Shown here piece by piece: positions 1 to 8,085 of a DNA stretch of 8,419 nt. The notes below the pieces were generated by a model. That model did not search any database. It saw nothing but the letters and a program-made list of their open reading frames with translations, and had not been told where the DNA came from. The position numbers and the translations under genes were made by a program. The number at the start of each line of letters is the position of its first letter. Position 1 is the first letter of the stretch. Origin of the DNA: Bacteroidales bacterium (GTDB lineage Bacteria > Bacteroidota > Bacteroidia > Bacteroidales > UBA932); contig JAGAAU010000072.1 of NCBI GenBank assembly GCA_017615135.1, positions 1 to 8,419 on the forward strand, given 5' to 3'.

Positions 1-610
1 ACTCTTCTGTAGTAGCTTCTGCCTCCCTGATGTCAGTAGCTTTGTCTGTATAGAGAATTCCGTACAGATGGTCTGTTTCGTGCTGAAAAATTACCGCAGT
101 GAACCCGGTGACGTTCTCTATCGTGTCTTTCAGGCTGCTCAGGCTGGTGTAGCGGATGTCTATGTCGCGTGAACGGAGAACCGTCCCCCTCAGCCCGGGA
201 ACGGAAAGGCAGCCTTCGGGTCCGGGAATGCTGTCTCCGCGGGCGGCGATAATTCTGATATTGGGATATATCTCGAACGGGTTCCCGTCCTTATCGTATC
301 TCATAACTGCCACCAGTCTCCGGTTTATTCCAACCTGGGGGGCGGCTATTCCTACTCCGTCGTAGCGGGGGTCCTGTACTGTAGCGAGCATACGTTCGCA
401 GAGTCTGTCAAAAGTGCGGGTGCGGAGTGCGCTCTGGCTGATGTCTCCGCAAATTCCGCGCAGGATTACGCTGTCCAGCTTGTTGCCGACCTCCATAACC
501 CTCATGCAACCTTCTCCGTCGTTGATTATCCTGATTTCCCTTGAAGACCAGCAGGCGGTGAAGCACAACAGCCCAGCCGCAAAGATTCCGAGTATAGCTT
601 TTCCTGTCAT
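1..610 (-). CDS. def: Exported lipoprotein-type peptide deformylase, C-terminus cut by window edge
   Basis: Reading the minus strand from ATG at 610-608 gives 203 residues with no stop before the window edge. All three peptide deformylase motifs are present: GVGIAAPQVG at residues 85-94 (motif 1, Gln92), EGCLSVPG at 132-139 (metal ligand Cys134) and QHETDH at 176-181 (metal ligands His177 and His181, catalytic Glu178). The family removes formyl groups from N-terminal formylmethionine using a divalent metal, normally in the cytoplasm. Here the N-terminus is a signal peptide: Lys4, a hydrophobic stretch at 5-19, then FTAC with Cys20 as the probable lipidation site. About 45 further residues separate this from the normal deformylase start. 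The inferred location is the periplasm or outer membrane. No acidic lipoprotein export signal follows Cys20, so a periplasm-facing anchor is more likely than surface display. No in-frame start lies just upstream. The substrate outside the cytoplasm is unknown. The family call is firm; export is inferred. Confidence 0.93.
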   Translation of the reverse strand, partial: MTGKAILGIFAAGLLCFTACWSSREIRIINDGEGCMRVMEVGNKLDSVILRGICGDISQSALRTRTFDRLCERMLATVQDPRYDGVGIAAPQVGINRRLVAVMRYDKDGNPFEIYPNIRIIAARGDSIPGPEGCLSVPGLRGTVLRSRDIDIRYTSLSSLKDTIENVTGFTAVIFQHETDHLYGILYTDKATDIREAEATTEE

Positions 611-636
611 GGGCGCAAATTTATCATATTTTTTTA

Positions 637-644
637 TACCTTTG
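637..644 (+). promoter_or_regulatory. Candidate Bacteroidetes -7 promoter element for the pot operon
   Basis: TACCTTTG matches the Bacteroidetes sigma-ABfr -7 consensus TAnnTTTG. It sits 37 bases before the ATG of the beta-barrel gene, which would leave a leader of about 30 bases. It lies in the only non-coding gap upstream of the six-gene array, so it is the natural promoter position. No good TTTG -33 element is seen at the usual 19-21 base spacing, though the upstream sequence is AT-rich. This is a motif match only. Confidence 0.35.
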
Positions 645-681
645 TCCCTAAGTTCAACCAAAATCCTTTTTATGGGTAGAA

Positions 682-1734
682 ATGAAAAAACTCATTTTAA
701 CGATTGCTGTATTTCTGCCTGCCTTGCTTGCGCACTCGCAAGAGGCTGATGGCGGTTCCGGATTCGGGACTGTGTCTGTTATTCCCAGGCTGGAAGCCAG
801 CCCGATGTTCTCCACCACAGGCGAAGGCCACAATTTCTCATTCCCGGACATTCTGGGTACGTCTTCACTCTACACCACCTTCGAAGGAGACATTTCGGAA
901 CACTTTTCGTTCTTTATCTGTAACCATTGGCTTTCTACAGATCCCAAATCCCTGTATCTGGATACTTTTCATTCCGATTCCACCAACTGGTTAGACTTCC
1001 TTTATTTTACCTATAAAACCGGGTTCTTCTCCCTCACGGCGGGAAAGAACGTGCTCCTCACAGGAGGTGAAGAGTATGATCCCTACGATTTCGATTGCCA
1101 CAATCAGCTGCTTTCCAGCCTCTGGAACAACCTGCCGGCATATCAGTGGGGGCTTACTGCTTCCTTCGACCTTCCCTGGGAGGACAATACCATATCGGCG
1201 CAGATGGCCACTTCGCCCTACAGCGAGAAATTCTTCCAGGAGGGGCTCTTCGTTTACTCTCTCGGCTGGAACGGCTGCATAGCTGGCTGCATCTATCCTA
1301 AATGGACCATCAGCCTCTTTCAGGACACTGCCGAAGACCGCGCCCATCTTGTGCCGCTGGCCGATATATCCCAGCGTTTCTGTATAGGTGACAACTTCAG
1401 CTTAGACCTTCAATACCGCAACGGAGTCGGCGGCGACGGAGAGGAACTTCCCCTCATCGCCCGTGGACACTCCGCTCTCGCGGGCCTTACTTTTACCAAT
1501 AATGCCGAGAATCTGGATGTCTTCGCACGTGGCCATTATGAGCATATAAACGGCCTTGGAGACAACTGGATTGCAGGCGCAGGTGTACATTATTATCCTT
1601 TGAAGAATTCGCAGGACCTGCGTATTCATGCTCTGGCGTCGTGGAATTCCTACGACAACTTCATTACCGCCGCAGTAGGACTTTCGTACAACTTCAATTT
1701 CAAAGTAGGGAAATGCCGGGGAAAGAAACAATAA
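682..1734 (+). CDS. Outer-membrane beta-barrel (porin-like) protein, first gene of the pot operon
   Basis: The product has 350 residues with a classical signal peptide (MKK, hydrophobic core, likely cleavage after AHSQ near residue 20). The mature part has alternating polar and aromatic residues with many short strands separated by Gly/Asn/Asp turns, as in outer-membrane beta-barrels. The stretch around 115-180 ([14 protein letters not shown] followed by acidic turns and a Trp/Tyr-rich strand) resembles the phosphate-selective porin O/P style of Bacteroidota barrels, but that family assignment is tentative. The last strand is [11 protein letters not shown] (330-340), ending in Phe as expected for an assembly signal, but ten mostly basic residues follow it. 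Those residues are encoded largely in the 22-base overlap with potA. The ATG at 682 follows an AT-rich leader with a weak purine stretch. Its place as first gene of a polyamine importer operon suggests it passes the same solute across the outer membrane; that is inference. Confidence 0.85.
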   Translation: MKKLILTIAVFLPALLAHSQEADGGSGFGTVSVIPRLEASPMFSTTGEGHNFSFPDILGTSSLYTTFEGDISEHFSFFICNHWLSTDPKSLYLDTFHSDSTNWLDFLYFTYKTGFFSLTAGKNVLLTGGEEYDPYDFDCHNQLLSSLWNNLPAYQWGLTASFDLPWEDNTISAQMATSPYSEKFFQEGLFVYSLGWNGCIAGCIYPKWTISLFQDTAEDRAHLVPLADISQRFCIGDNFSLDLQYRNGVGGDGEELPLIARGHSALAGLTFTNNAENLDVFARGHYEHINGLGDNWIAGAGVHYYPLKNSQDLRIHALASWNSYDNFITAAVGLSYNFNFKVGKCRGKKQ

Positions 1735-3107
1735 TCAACATCGAGGGCCTCTCCCAGTTTTACGGAGAAAAGCAGGTACTTCACGATATCAACTTGTATG
1801 TGCGCAGGGGAGAGTTCATCACCCTCCTCGGACCTTCCGGCTGCGGTAAGACCACCCTGCTCAGACTTATTGCGGGGTTCCTGCAGCCCACTGAAGGCCG
1901 CATCCTGCTGGACGGGAAGGATATTTCCGTGCTGCCTCCCCACAAACGTCCGCTCAACACGGTATTCCAGCGCTACGCACTCTTCCCCCATCTGGACGTT
2001 TACGACAACGTAGCCTTCGGGCTCAAGCTGGCGGGCGTGCCGGAGGATGAAATCCAGAAAAGGGTGAAGAAGATGCTGAAGCTGGTGTCTATGTCCGATT
2101 ACGAGAGCCGCAACGTAGATTCCCTCTCCGGCGGGCAGCAGCAGCGCGTGGCCATTGCCAGGGCACTTGTGAACCGCCCTAAGGTGCTTCTGCTGGATGA
2201 ACCCTTGTCTGCGCTGGACCTCAAGATGCGTAAGGACATGCAGATAGAATTGAAGGAGATGCACAAGAAACTGGGCATTACCTTCATTTATGTAACCCAC
2301 GACCAGGAGGAAGCCCTTACCCTCAGCGATACCATAGTGGTTATGAACGAGGGCCGCATCCAGCAAATCGGTACTCCGATAGATATCTACAACGAGCCCG
2401 TGAACGCCTTCGTGGCGGATTTTATCGGCGAGAGCAACATACTCAAGGGCCGCATGATGAGGGATTACCGCGTGGCCTTCATCAAGCACGAATTCGACTG
2501 TGTAGATGCCGGATTCGGCGAAGATGTGACCGTAGATGTAGTAGTGCGTCCGGAGGATATCTATTTCACCAACGATCCCGCAAAATGCCAGTTCAAGGCA
2601 ACTGTTAATTCCTGCACTTTCAAAGGAGTGCACTACGAGATGTGGGTGGATACGGACACCGGTTACGAGCTTATGATTCAGGACTACGATCCGTACCCCG
2701 TAGGCAGCGAGGTCATGCTCTACATAGACCCCGACGACATTCAGGTGATGAAGAAGGAGCGCCGCGCCAATACCTATCCCGCCAAAGTGCTGGGGGAGGG
2801 AAAGGTGGAATTCCTGGATACGGAGTTCAGTTGCGATACTTCCGGCTTTGCCGAGGGCGAGGAGGTCATGGCCACCATACGTTTCGAGAAAGTGGACCTG
2901 CTGGACCATGAGGAGGAGGCGGACCTTACCGGCAATGTGGTGTTCATCCTCTATATGGGTGATCATTACCATCTTACGGTTAAAACCGAAACCGGGGAGA
3001 ATATCTGGGTTGATACCAACGATATTTGGGACAAGGGAGATTTTGTGGGGATAAAGATTCTTCCGAAGGATATAAAACTCTCCAAACCAGTTGCCGGAAA
3101 TGAATAA
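1713..3107 (+). CDS. potA: Spermidine/putrescine ABC transporter ATP-binding protein PotA, long form
   Basis: This is the cytoplasmic ATPase that powers polyamine import. Visible in the 464 residues are the Walker A GPSGCGKT at 40-47, the Q-loop Gln at 86 in [10 protein letters not shown], the ABC signature LSGGQQQR at 138-145, Walker B VLLLDEP at 158-164, the D-loop SALD at 166-169 and the switch His at 196 in THDQEEA. The C-terminal regulatory region runs from about 240 to 464, longer than in the 378-residue E. coli PotA. It contains two similar OB/TOBE-like units, about 278-347 and 389-458, with matching tails ([11 protein letters not shown] and [11 protein letters not shown]). The start was chosen at 1713 because the protein then begins just before the first ABC strand, with a purine-rich AGTAGGGAA ahead of it. 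Starting at an upstream in-frame ATG (1641) would add 24 residues that only overlap the barrel gene. It overlaps that gene by 22 bases and potB by 8. Confidence 0.95.
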   Translation: MPGKETIINIEGLSQFYGEKQVLHDINLYVRRGEFITLLGPSGCGKTTLLRLIAGFLQPTEGRILLDGKDISVLPPHKRPLNTVFQRYALFPHLDVYDNVAFGLKLAGVPEDEIQKRVKKMLKLVSMSDYESRNVDSLSGGQQQRVAIARALVNRPKVLLLDEPLSALDLKMRKDMQIELKEMHKKLGITFIYVTHDQEEALTLSDTIVVMNEGRIQQIGTPIDIYNEPVNAFVADFIGESNILKGRMMRDYRVAFIKHEFDCVDAGFGEDVTVDVVVRPEDIYFTNDPAKCQFKATVNSCTFKGVHYEMWVDTDTGYELMIQDYDPYPVGSEVMLYIDPDDIQVMKKERRANTYPAKVLGEGKVEFLDTEFSCDTSGFAEGEEVMATIRFEKVDLLDHEEEADLTGNVVFILYMGDHYHLTVKTETGENIWVDTNDIWDKGDFVGIKILPKDIKLSKPVAGNE

Positions 3108-3876
3108 ACGGTCTCGCTGGGCGCTGCCTTACTTCATATTTCTGGTGCTGTTCGTCGCACTGCCTCTGCTCCTGATTGTAATCTACTCATTCACGGACGG
3201 GGCGGGGCACTTCAGTTTTGCGAACCTGACCAAATTCTTCTCTGATGGAAACTCCCTCAGCACCTTTGCCGTCTCTATAGAAGTGGCCATAGAGAATACC
3301 CTTCTCTGTATCCTGATTGGCTATCCTGCGGCATACATACTTGCAGATAAAAAGCTGAATCCCAGCGCGGTAACGGTGGTGCTGTTCATCCTGCCGATGT
3401 GGATTAACGCGCTAATGCGTACGCTGGCAACCGCCGAACTCTTCAATATGGCCGGCATACCCCTTGGGAAGGGAACCCTGCTCTTCGGTATGTGCTACGA
3501 CTATCTGCCCTTTATGATTTATCCCATCTACAATGTGCTCAACAAGATGGATAAATCCTATGCCGAGGCGGCCCAGGACCTGGGAGCCACTCCGGGCGAA
3601 GTGTTCCGCAAGGTAACCCTGCCTCTCTCTTTGCCGGGAGTCTGGAGCGGGGTGATGATGGTGTTCATGCCCACGGTATCCACCTTCGCCATCTCGGAAT
3701 TCCTTACCAACAACAAAATCAAGCTCTTCGGTACAATCATCCAGGAGAATATCAATAACTCTATGTGGAACTACGGCGCGGCTCTGTCGCTCATAATGCT
3801 CGTCATCATCGGCATCACCACTCTCTTCCAGGGCGGTAAGTCCGAGGGCGAGGCTTCGGGAGGGGTGCTGATATGA
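3100..3876 (+). CDS. potB: Spermidine/putrescine ABC transporter permease PotB
   Basis: An inner-membrane permease subunit of 258 residues, close to the length of E. coli PotB. About six hydrophobic segments are visible: roughly 8-30, 62-83, 90-110, 128-146, 180-200 and 226-244. The cytoplasmic EAA loop, which docks on the ATPase, is at 156-180 ([20 protein letters not shown], then LSLPG). The first helix is preceded by MNKRSRW, a normal positively charged start. ATG at 3100 is preferred over the in-frame TTG at 3091; it overlaps the end of potA by 8 bases and its stop overlaps the potC start in ATGA. PotB and PotC together form the transmembrane channel. The Asn-rich segment 204-221 after the fifth helix is a probable loop. 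Confidence 0.94.
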   Translation: MNKRSRWALPYFIFLVLFVALPLLLIVIYSFTDGAGHFSFANLTKFFSDGNSLSTFAVSIEVAIENTLLCILIGYPAAYILADKKLNPSAVTVVLFILPMWINALMRTLATAELFNMAGIPLGKGTLLFGMCYDYLPFMIYPIYNVLNKMDKSYAEAAQDLGATPGEVFRKVTLPLSLPGVWSGVMMVFMPTVSTFAISEFLTNNKIKLFGTIIQENINNSMWNYGAALSLIMLVIIGITTLFQGGKSEGEASGGVLI

Positions 3877-4682
3877 AAATCACGACCATCGCCGCCCGGG
3901 CATATATTGCGCTGGTGCTCATCCTGCTCTACGCTCCCATAGTCTTCATTGCGGTTTTCTCCTTCACGGAAGCCAAGAGTCTTGGCAACTGGACAGGATT
4001 CTCGTTCACCCTCTACCGTAACCTCTTCACCGGCAGCCTGCAGAATTCCTCCGGTCTTATATCCGCAGTAAACAACACTCTGCTGATTGCGCTCGCCGCT
4101 GCCCTGATATCCACTGTTCTGGGCACTCTGGCGGCAGTCGGGATCCATAACCTGCGCGGCCGCAAGAGGCAGACAATGACCTTCCTGAACAACATCCCGC
4201 TGATAAACCCCGATATTATCACCGGCGTGTCGCTCTTCCTGCTTTTCGTGTTCCTGCACATTTCCCAGGGCTATTTTACCGTAATACTGGCGCATGTTAC
4301 CTTCTGCACCCCGTATGTGGTGCTGAGCGTGCTGCCAAAACTGTCCCAGATTAATCCGGACATCTATGCCGCCGCGCTTGACCTCGGGGCCACTCCGGGG
4401 CAGGCCATGCGCAAGATTCTGATTCCCATGCTGCGTCCAAACATGATAAGCGGGTTCATCCTGGCTTTCACCATGAGTCTGGACGATTTTGCGGTAACTT
4501 TCTTTACCCGTGGAACAATTGGGCTGGACACTCTGTCTACCTATATATATACAGATGCCCGCAAGGGCGGACTTACCCCCGAGCTCAAGCCCCTGATGAC
4601 GATAATTTTCCTGCTGGTGCTTGTGGTTCTCCTTGTAATCAACATCCGTCAGTCCAGACAGACGGAAAAAATACAGAAATGA
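3873..4682 (+). CDS. potC: Spermidine/putrescine ABC transporter permease PotC
   Basis: The second inner-membrane permease subunit, 269 residues against 264 in E. coli. Hydrophobic segments occur at roughly 8-31, 68-92, 105-130, 135-155, 190-212 and 240-257. The EAA-type loop is at 166-194 (AAALDLGATPGQAMRKILIP, then MLRPNMISG), with Ala in place of the usual Glu at its first position, as is common in PotC-type permeases. The SLDDFAVTFF segment after the loop (202-211) is typical of PotC/YdcV/PotI-type subunits. It starts within the potB stop (ATGA, 4-base overlap) and ends within the potD start (again ATGA), so translation is likely coupled and subunit stoichiometry controlled that way. Confidence 0.94.
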   Translation: MKITTIAARAYIALVLILLYAPIVFIAVFSFTEAKSLGNWTGFSFTLYRNLFTGSLQNSSGLISAVNNTLLIALAAALISTVLGTLAAVGIHNLRGRKRQTMTFLNNIPLINPDIITGVSLFLLFVFLHISQGYFTVILAHVTFCTPYVVLSVLPKLSQINPDIYAAALDLGATPGQAMRKILIPMLRPNMISGFILAFTMSLDDFAVTFFTRGTIGLDTLSTYIYTDARKGGLTPELKPLMTIIFLLVLVVLLVINIRQSRQTEKIQK

Positions 4683-5971
4683 AGAAAATTTTGATGCTGG
4701 CGGCCCTCTGCGCCGCTCTGGTTTCCTGCGGTGGCGACCGTGCTTCCGTGCTTAAGGTTTACAACTGGTCGGACTATATCGATGAGTCTGTGCTTCCTGA
4801 GTTTGAACAGTGGTATCAGGAACAGACAGGCGAGGAAATCCATGTGGTGTATCAGACCTTCGATATCAACGAGACCATGCTCTCTAAGATTGAGAAGGGG
4901 CGCGAAGACTACGATGTCGTGTGCCCTTCGGATTATATTATCGAAAGGATGCTCAATTCCGGGCTGCTGCAGCCCCTGGACTTCGCTTCCATCCCGGATT
5001 CGGTGAACTATATAGCGCTGAACAAATCTCCGTATATCCAGGGTGTGTTCCGCGATATCAATCCCTCCATAGACGCCAACGACTATTCGGTTGCCTATAT
5101 GTGGGGGACTACCGGCATACTCTATAATACTGAGGAAGTTACGGCCGAGGAAGCCTCTACCTGGGACATTATCCGCAATCCGAAGTTCGCCGGCAGGGTG
5201 CTTATAAAGGACGCTCCGCGCGATGTTTACGGCCCAGTGCTGATTTACCTCAAACAGGAGGAACTTAAGGCCGGAACCGTAACTCTGCAGGACCTGATGA
5301 AGGATTCGTCCGACGAGTCTATAGCCGCCGTGGAGGCTTATCTGAAGGAAGTTAAAGAAGGCGTTCTTGGCTGGGAGGCCGATTTTGGCAAGGAACAGAT
5401 GACCAAGGGCCGCGGGGTAGTCTCGCTCAACTGGAGCGGAGATGCCGTATGGGCCATAGACGAGGCTGCCGAGGTGGGAGTCTCCCTGGACTATGTAGTT
5501 CCCGAAGAGGGCAGCACCGTGTGGTTCGACGGCTGGGTGATTCCAAAGTATGCCAAAAACGTAAAGGCTGCTACCTGGTTCATAGATTTCATGTGCCGTC
5601 CGGACATTGCAATCCGCAATATGGAAGAAACCGGCTATGTGTCTTCCAACGGCTCTCTGGAGGTACTTGAATCTCAGATTGATGAGGAATTCGAGCCTCA
5701 GGACCTGAGCTATTTCTTCCCCGGTGCAGACAGCGTCTGCGTGAACCCCGTGCTTTATCCCGGCAGGGAAGTGATCGAGCGTTGCGCCCTTGAGCACGAC
5801 TGGGGTGCCGATACCGACAAACTCCTGGCAATGTGGTCCCGTGTGAAGGGTGACAGCGCCTCCAGCTGGACCTTTATTATTATCGCAGTTACTGCAATCG
5901 CGGCCCTGGCGGCAGTGGTTGCATCGCGCAGGAAGGTGTCGCGCCGTCATAGTCATGTCCGTCGTAAATAA
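4679..5971 (+). CDS. potD: Polyamine-binding lipoprotein PotD with an extra C-terminal transmembrane helix
   Basis: The substrate-binding subunit that delivers spermidine or putrescine to PotBC. The N-terminus is a lipoprotein signal (MKKILMLAALCAALVSC), with Cys17 as the lipidation site. The binding fold spans about 25-390. Residues at places used by E. coli PotD to bind polyamines are visible: YNWSDY at 28-33 (Trp30, Tyr33), PSDY at 83-86, DAPRD at 178-182, NWSGDAVW at 251-258 (Trp252), and VWFDGWVIP at 281-289 (Trp282, Asp284). These support a polyamine ligand over iron or thiamine, but do not separate spermidine from putrescine. The unusual part is the C-terminus: a hydrophobic helix at about 396-416 (SWTFIIIAVTAIAALAAVVA) followed by a basic tail with three Arg/Lys clusters. 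At 430 residues it exceeds the 348 of E. coli PotD. By the positive-inside rule the tail would be cytoplasmic, leaving PotD tethered at both ends to the inner membrane. Confidence 0.93.
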   Translation: MKKILMLAALCAALVSCGGDRASVLKVYNWSDYIDESVLPEFEQWYQEQTGEEIHVVYQTFDINETMLSKIEKGREDYDVVCPSDYIIERMLNSGLLQPLDFASIPDSVNYIALNKSPYIQGVFRDINPSIDANDYSVAYMWGTTGILYNTEEVTAEEASTWDIIRNPKFAGRVLIKDAPRDVYGPVLIYLKQEELKAGTVTLQDLMKDSSDESIAAVEAYLKEVKEGVLGWEADFGKEQMTKGRGVVSLNWSGDAVWAIDEAAEVGVSLDYVVPEEGSTVWFDGWVIPKYAKNVKAATWFIDFMCRPDIAIRNMEETGYVSSNGSLEVLESQIDEEFEPQDLSYFFPGADSVCVNPVLYPGREVIERCALEHDWGADTDKLLAMWSRVKGDSASSWTFIIIAVTAIAALAAVVASRRKVSRRHSHVRRK

Positions 5972-5978
5972 TTGAGAT

Positions 5979-8009
5979 ATGAAGAAGCTTGTTGTCATTT
6001 TAGCCCTTGCGCTGCCGGTTTTGTCTGCAGCCAAGCCTGTGGAACCCTCGTTCCGTTCCTATACTATCCCTGAGTATAAAAACCTTAAAACTGCAGTAGA
6101 TGCGTGCAGGGACGGTAATGAATGGGATATTACCGTAACGGTGAAGAACCGTGGGAAGGAGAGTACTACCTTTAAGCTCGTGCTTGCCGCCGAACCTCGT
6201 TTCGAGGCTACTTCCTACCTGGTTCCAGGCATTAACTATAATGGCAACCCCTATGGCAACGGTATGCCCCAGAGTTGGGAGAAAGATGGTGAACCCTGGA
6301 TTTTCTCCTACGACCGCGGCTCTATCCCTTCCTGTACGGTCAGCGAGAGCGACAGTGCGGTTTTCGGTCTCTTCGCTTCCGACTGCGACACCCTTTCGCA
6401 CGTGAGCGCCTGCTCTATGGAGAAGCTTCCGGACGGTTCTTTCCGCCACCTTATTTACTGGCCTGTAACGGAAGCCCCGTTTACATATTCAGACAAACTC
6501 AAGTTCTCTGAGCGTTACGATACATATCTTACGCTTGCTCCCGGGCAGGAAATCAAGGTTAAGGCAGTGGCCTGCACCGGAGTTCCCAAGTGGCCGCGCT
6601 ATGGCTTTGCCGAGGTATTCCCGGTAGCATGGAAGCATCTGCGTCATGAGACTCCCGCCCAGCTCTCTGTATCTCAGACACTTGCGATGGACAAGGCCTT
6701 CATGGACTGGGGGCGCCGCCGGGACGAGAACGGCTGGTGGTTTGTATGTGCCCTGGACGATATGATGTTCCAGGCCGGATACACCGGAAATGGTAAATCC
6801 AGAGACGGTTACACCCTGGCGGAATATGAAAAGAATCCCGAGCTTAACCGTTGGATTACCAACGATGTAGAAGATTCCAAGCATCTGAAGGAAGGGGAGT
6901 ATGTGAAAGGCCCCGGGCGCGACCTGGGTTTTGCCGCCCAGTCCCTCCAGCAGGCCCGGCTTGCCATAGAATACGGATTCCGGAACGATATGCCCTCCGA
7001 GATAGATTTCGGCCTTAAGGTGCTGCGTAGCTGGATTGGCCCCAGGATGACCCCCAGCGGTATTCCCAGACCTGCCAGGGCCAAATGGAACGGCACCAGG
7101 GATGCCTGCTCTGCCGGTTGGACACTCGAGGAGATGGCCCGTGTGTCTATGCTGCTGCGCGAGCATGGGGTAGATGCCTCCGAGTTCGAGGCTGTAGCCG
7201 CCAAGGTCGCAAAATTGGTGCTTGACAGCATGCGCGAAGACGGCAATCCCGGCTCACTTTGGAACTGTACCACCGGCGAAGTTCTTGCCCGCGGCGGAGA
7301 TGTTGGTGGATTCGTGCTGATGGGCCTTACCCGTTACTGGCAGCTTACCCGCGATCCGGAGCTCGTCTCTGCCATCGACAGAATGTTCCACTACTATTAT
7401 TCCAACGATATAGATGAATTCCGCTGTTCCGGCGGAGCTGTAGACTGCGCCAGCGTAGACCGCGAGGGTATTCATCCTTTCCTTAACGCCGCTATGGTGA
7501 TGTACAGGGAGACTATGGACCCCAAGTATCTGGATTATGCCGTAAAGGCTGCATGGTATGCGCTTTCATGGTTCTATATACAGAACCCTCCGTACGGTCC
7601 CGAGACGGACTTTTCAAAGATGGGATGGAAGCCTGCCGGCTCCACAATCATCGGCACCGAGCATCCTGCTCTGGACGATTACGGCTGTGCGTTCATTACA
7701 GATTTCATCCATCTTTCCAAGGCTACCGGCAATCCCATGTGGAAGGAGATAGCCGCCCTTATCTGGAATAACGGCACCCAGGGCTTTACTCTTACGCCCT
7801 ATGAGGTAGTGCACTGCCTGGAGCGTCCTATCGGCTCCAAGAACGAGGCGTATTTCATGACGCGCTGGAGCAAGTACCGCACCGGCGAGCGTAAACGCGG
7901 CCATATCAACGATCATCTGACCGTCTGGGCCGGCGTCTTCCGCACCGCCTGCATCTACGACCTTTCTGTTGAAGATCTCCTCTGGCTCGACGAGCTCTGC
8001 CGCCCGTAG
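5979..8009 (+). CDS. Secreted protein with probable beta-sandwich plus alpha/alpha-barrel (six-hairpin glycosidase-like); family not recognised
   Basis: The product has 676 residues with a signal peptide (MKKLVVILALALPVLSAA, likely cleaved near 18-19) and no lipobox, so it is probably periplasmic or released. Residues about 45-205 are rich in beta-strand pattern (alternating V/T/F with turns). Residues about 225-670 are mainly amphipathic helices with aromatic and Gly-rich loops, as in six-hairpin (alpha/alpha)6 glycosidases and polysaccharide lyases. Candidate active-site loops are WWFVCALDD (253-261), GRDLGFAAQ (313-321), GGDVGG (439-444), CSGGAVDCASVDREGIHPF (483-501) and GTEHPALDDYGCAF (559-572), the last with an adjacent Asp pair. 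I cannot name a CAZy family, and the enzyme call rests on overall pattern. It follows potD by 7 bases, so it is probably in the same transcript, although a carbohydrate-active enzyme is not an obvious partner of polyamine import. Alternatives are a non-catalytic barrel protein or a heparinase-like lyase. Confidence 0.72.
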   Translation: MKKLVVILALALPVLSAAKPVEPSFRSYTIPEYKNLKTAVDACRDGNEWDITVTVKNRGKESTTFKLVLAAEPRFEATSYLVPGINYNGNPYGNGMPQSWEKDGEPWIFSYDRGSIPSCTVSESDSAVFGLFASDCDTLSHVSACSMEKLPDGSFRHLIYWPVTEAPFTYSDKLKFSERYDTYLTLAPGQEIKVKAVACTGVPKWPRYGFAEVFPVAWKHLRHETPAQLSVSQTLAMDKAFMDWGRRRDENGWWFVCALDDMMFQAGYTGNGKSRDGYTLAEYEKNPELNRWITNDVEDSKHLKEGEYVKGPGRDLGFAAQSLQQARLAIEYGFRNDMPSEIDFGLKVLRSWIGPRMTPSGIPRPARAKWNGTRDACSAGWTLEEMARVSMLLREHGVDASEFEAVAAKVAKLVLDSMREDGNPGSLWNCTTGEVLARGGDVGGFVLMGLTRYWQLTRDPELVSAIDRMFHYYYSNDIDEFRCSGGAVDCASVDREGIHPFLNAAMVMYRETMDPKYLDYAVKAAWYALSWFYIQNPPYGPETDFSKMGWKPAGSTIIGTEHPALDDYGCAFITDFIHLSKATGNPMWKEIAALIWNNGTQGFTLTPYEVVHCLERPIGSKNEAYFMTRWSKYRTGERKRGHINDHLTVWAGVFRTACIYDLSVEDLLWLDELCRP

Positions 8010-8015
8010 ATTAGT

Positions 8016-8032
8016 CGCCCTTTTCCAGGGCG
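8016..8032 (+). terminator. Weak terminator-like hairpin after the operon
   Basis: CGCCC and GGGCG form a 5-base-pair stem with a 7-base TTTTCCA loop, starting 7 bases after the stop of the last operon gene. The following sequence (GATTTCCT) has only a short T run, so this is a poor intrinsic terminator by classical rules. Its position alone makes it a candidate for the operon end. Confidence 0.3.
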
Positions 8033-8085
8033 GATTTCCTCCGTCAGGGGCCACTACGGTACACCATTTTCCTCGTTTTCGGCCA

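Noticed and set aside
616..623. TAAATTTG on the minus strand as a -7 promoter for the deformylase gene
   Set aside because: It matches TAnnTTTG but lies only 5 bases from the start codon, which would make the transcript almost leaderless, and no -33 TTTG is at the right spacing. Left as a possibility only.
156..749. Plus-strand open frames within the deformylase region and the divergent gap
   Set aside because: They are out-of-frame shadows of the deformylase gene, with Pro/Ser/Arg-rich translations and no domain.
1650..2972. Long open frame of 440 codons on the minus strand opposite potA
   Set aside because: It lies fully antisense to a clear PotA with all ABC motifs; its translation is low-complexity His/Leu/Val-rich and shows no domain. 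It is explained by codon bias of the sense gene.
3091..3099. TTG start for potB nine bases upstream of the ATG
   Set aside because: The ATG at 3100 gives a normal charged N-terminus before the first helix, and the TTG would only add three residues and lengthen the overlap with potA.
4649..6034. Long open frame of 461 codons on the minus strand opposite potD
   Set aside because: Antisense to a clear PotD with conserved ligand residues; no domain or signal is visible in the antisense translation.
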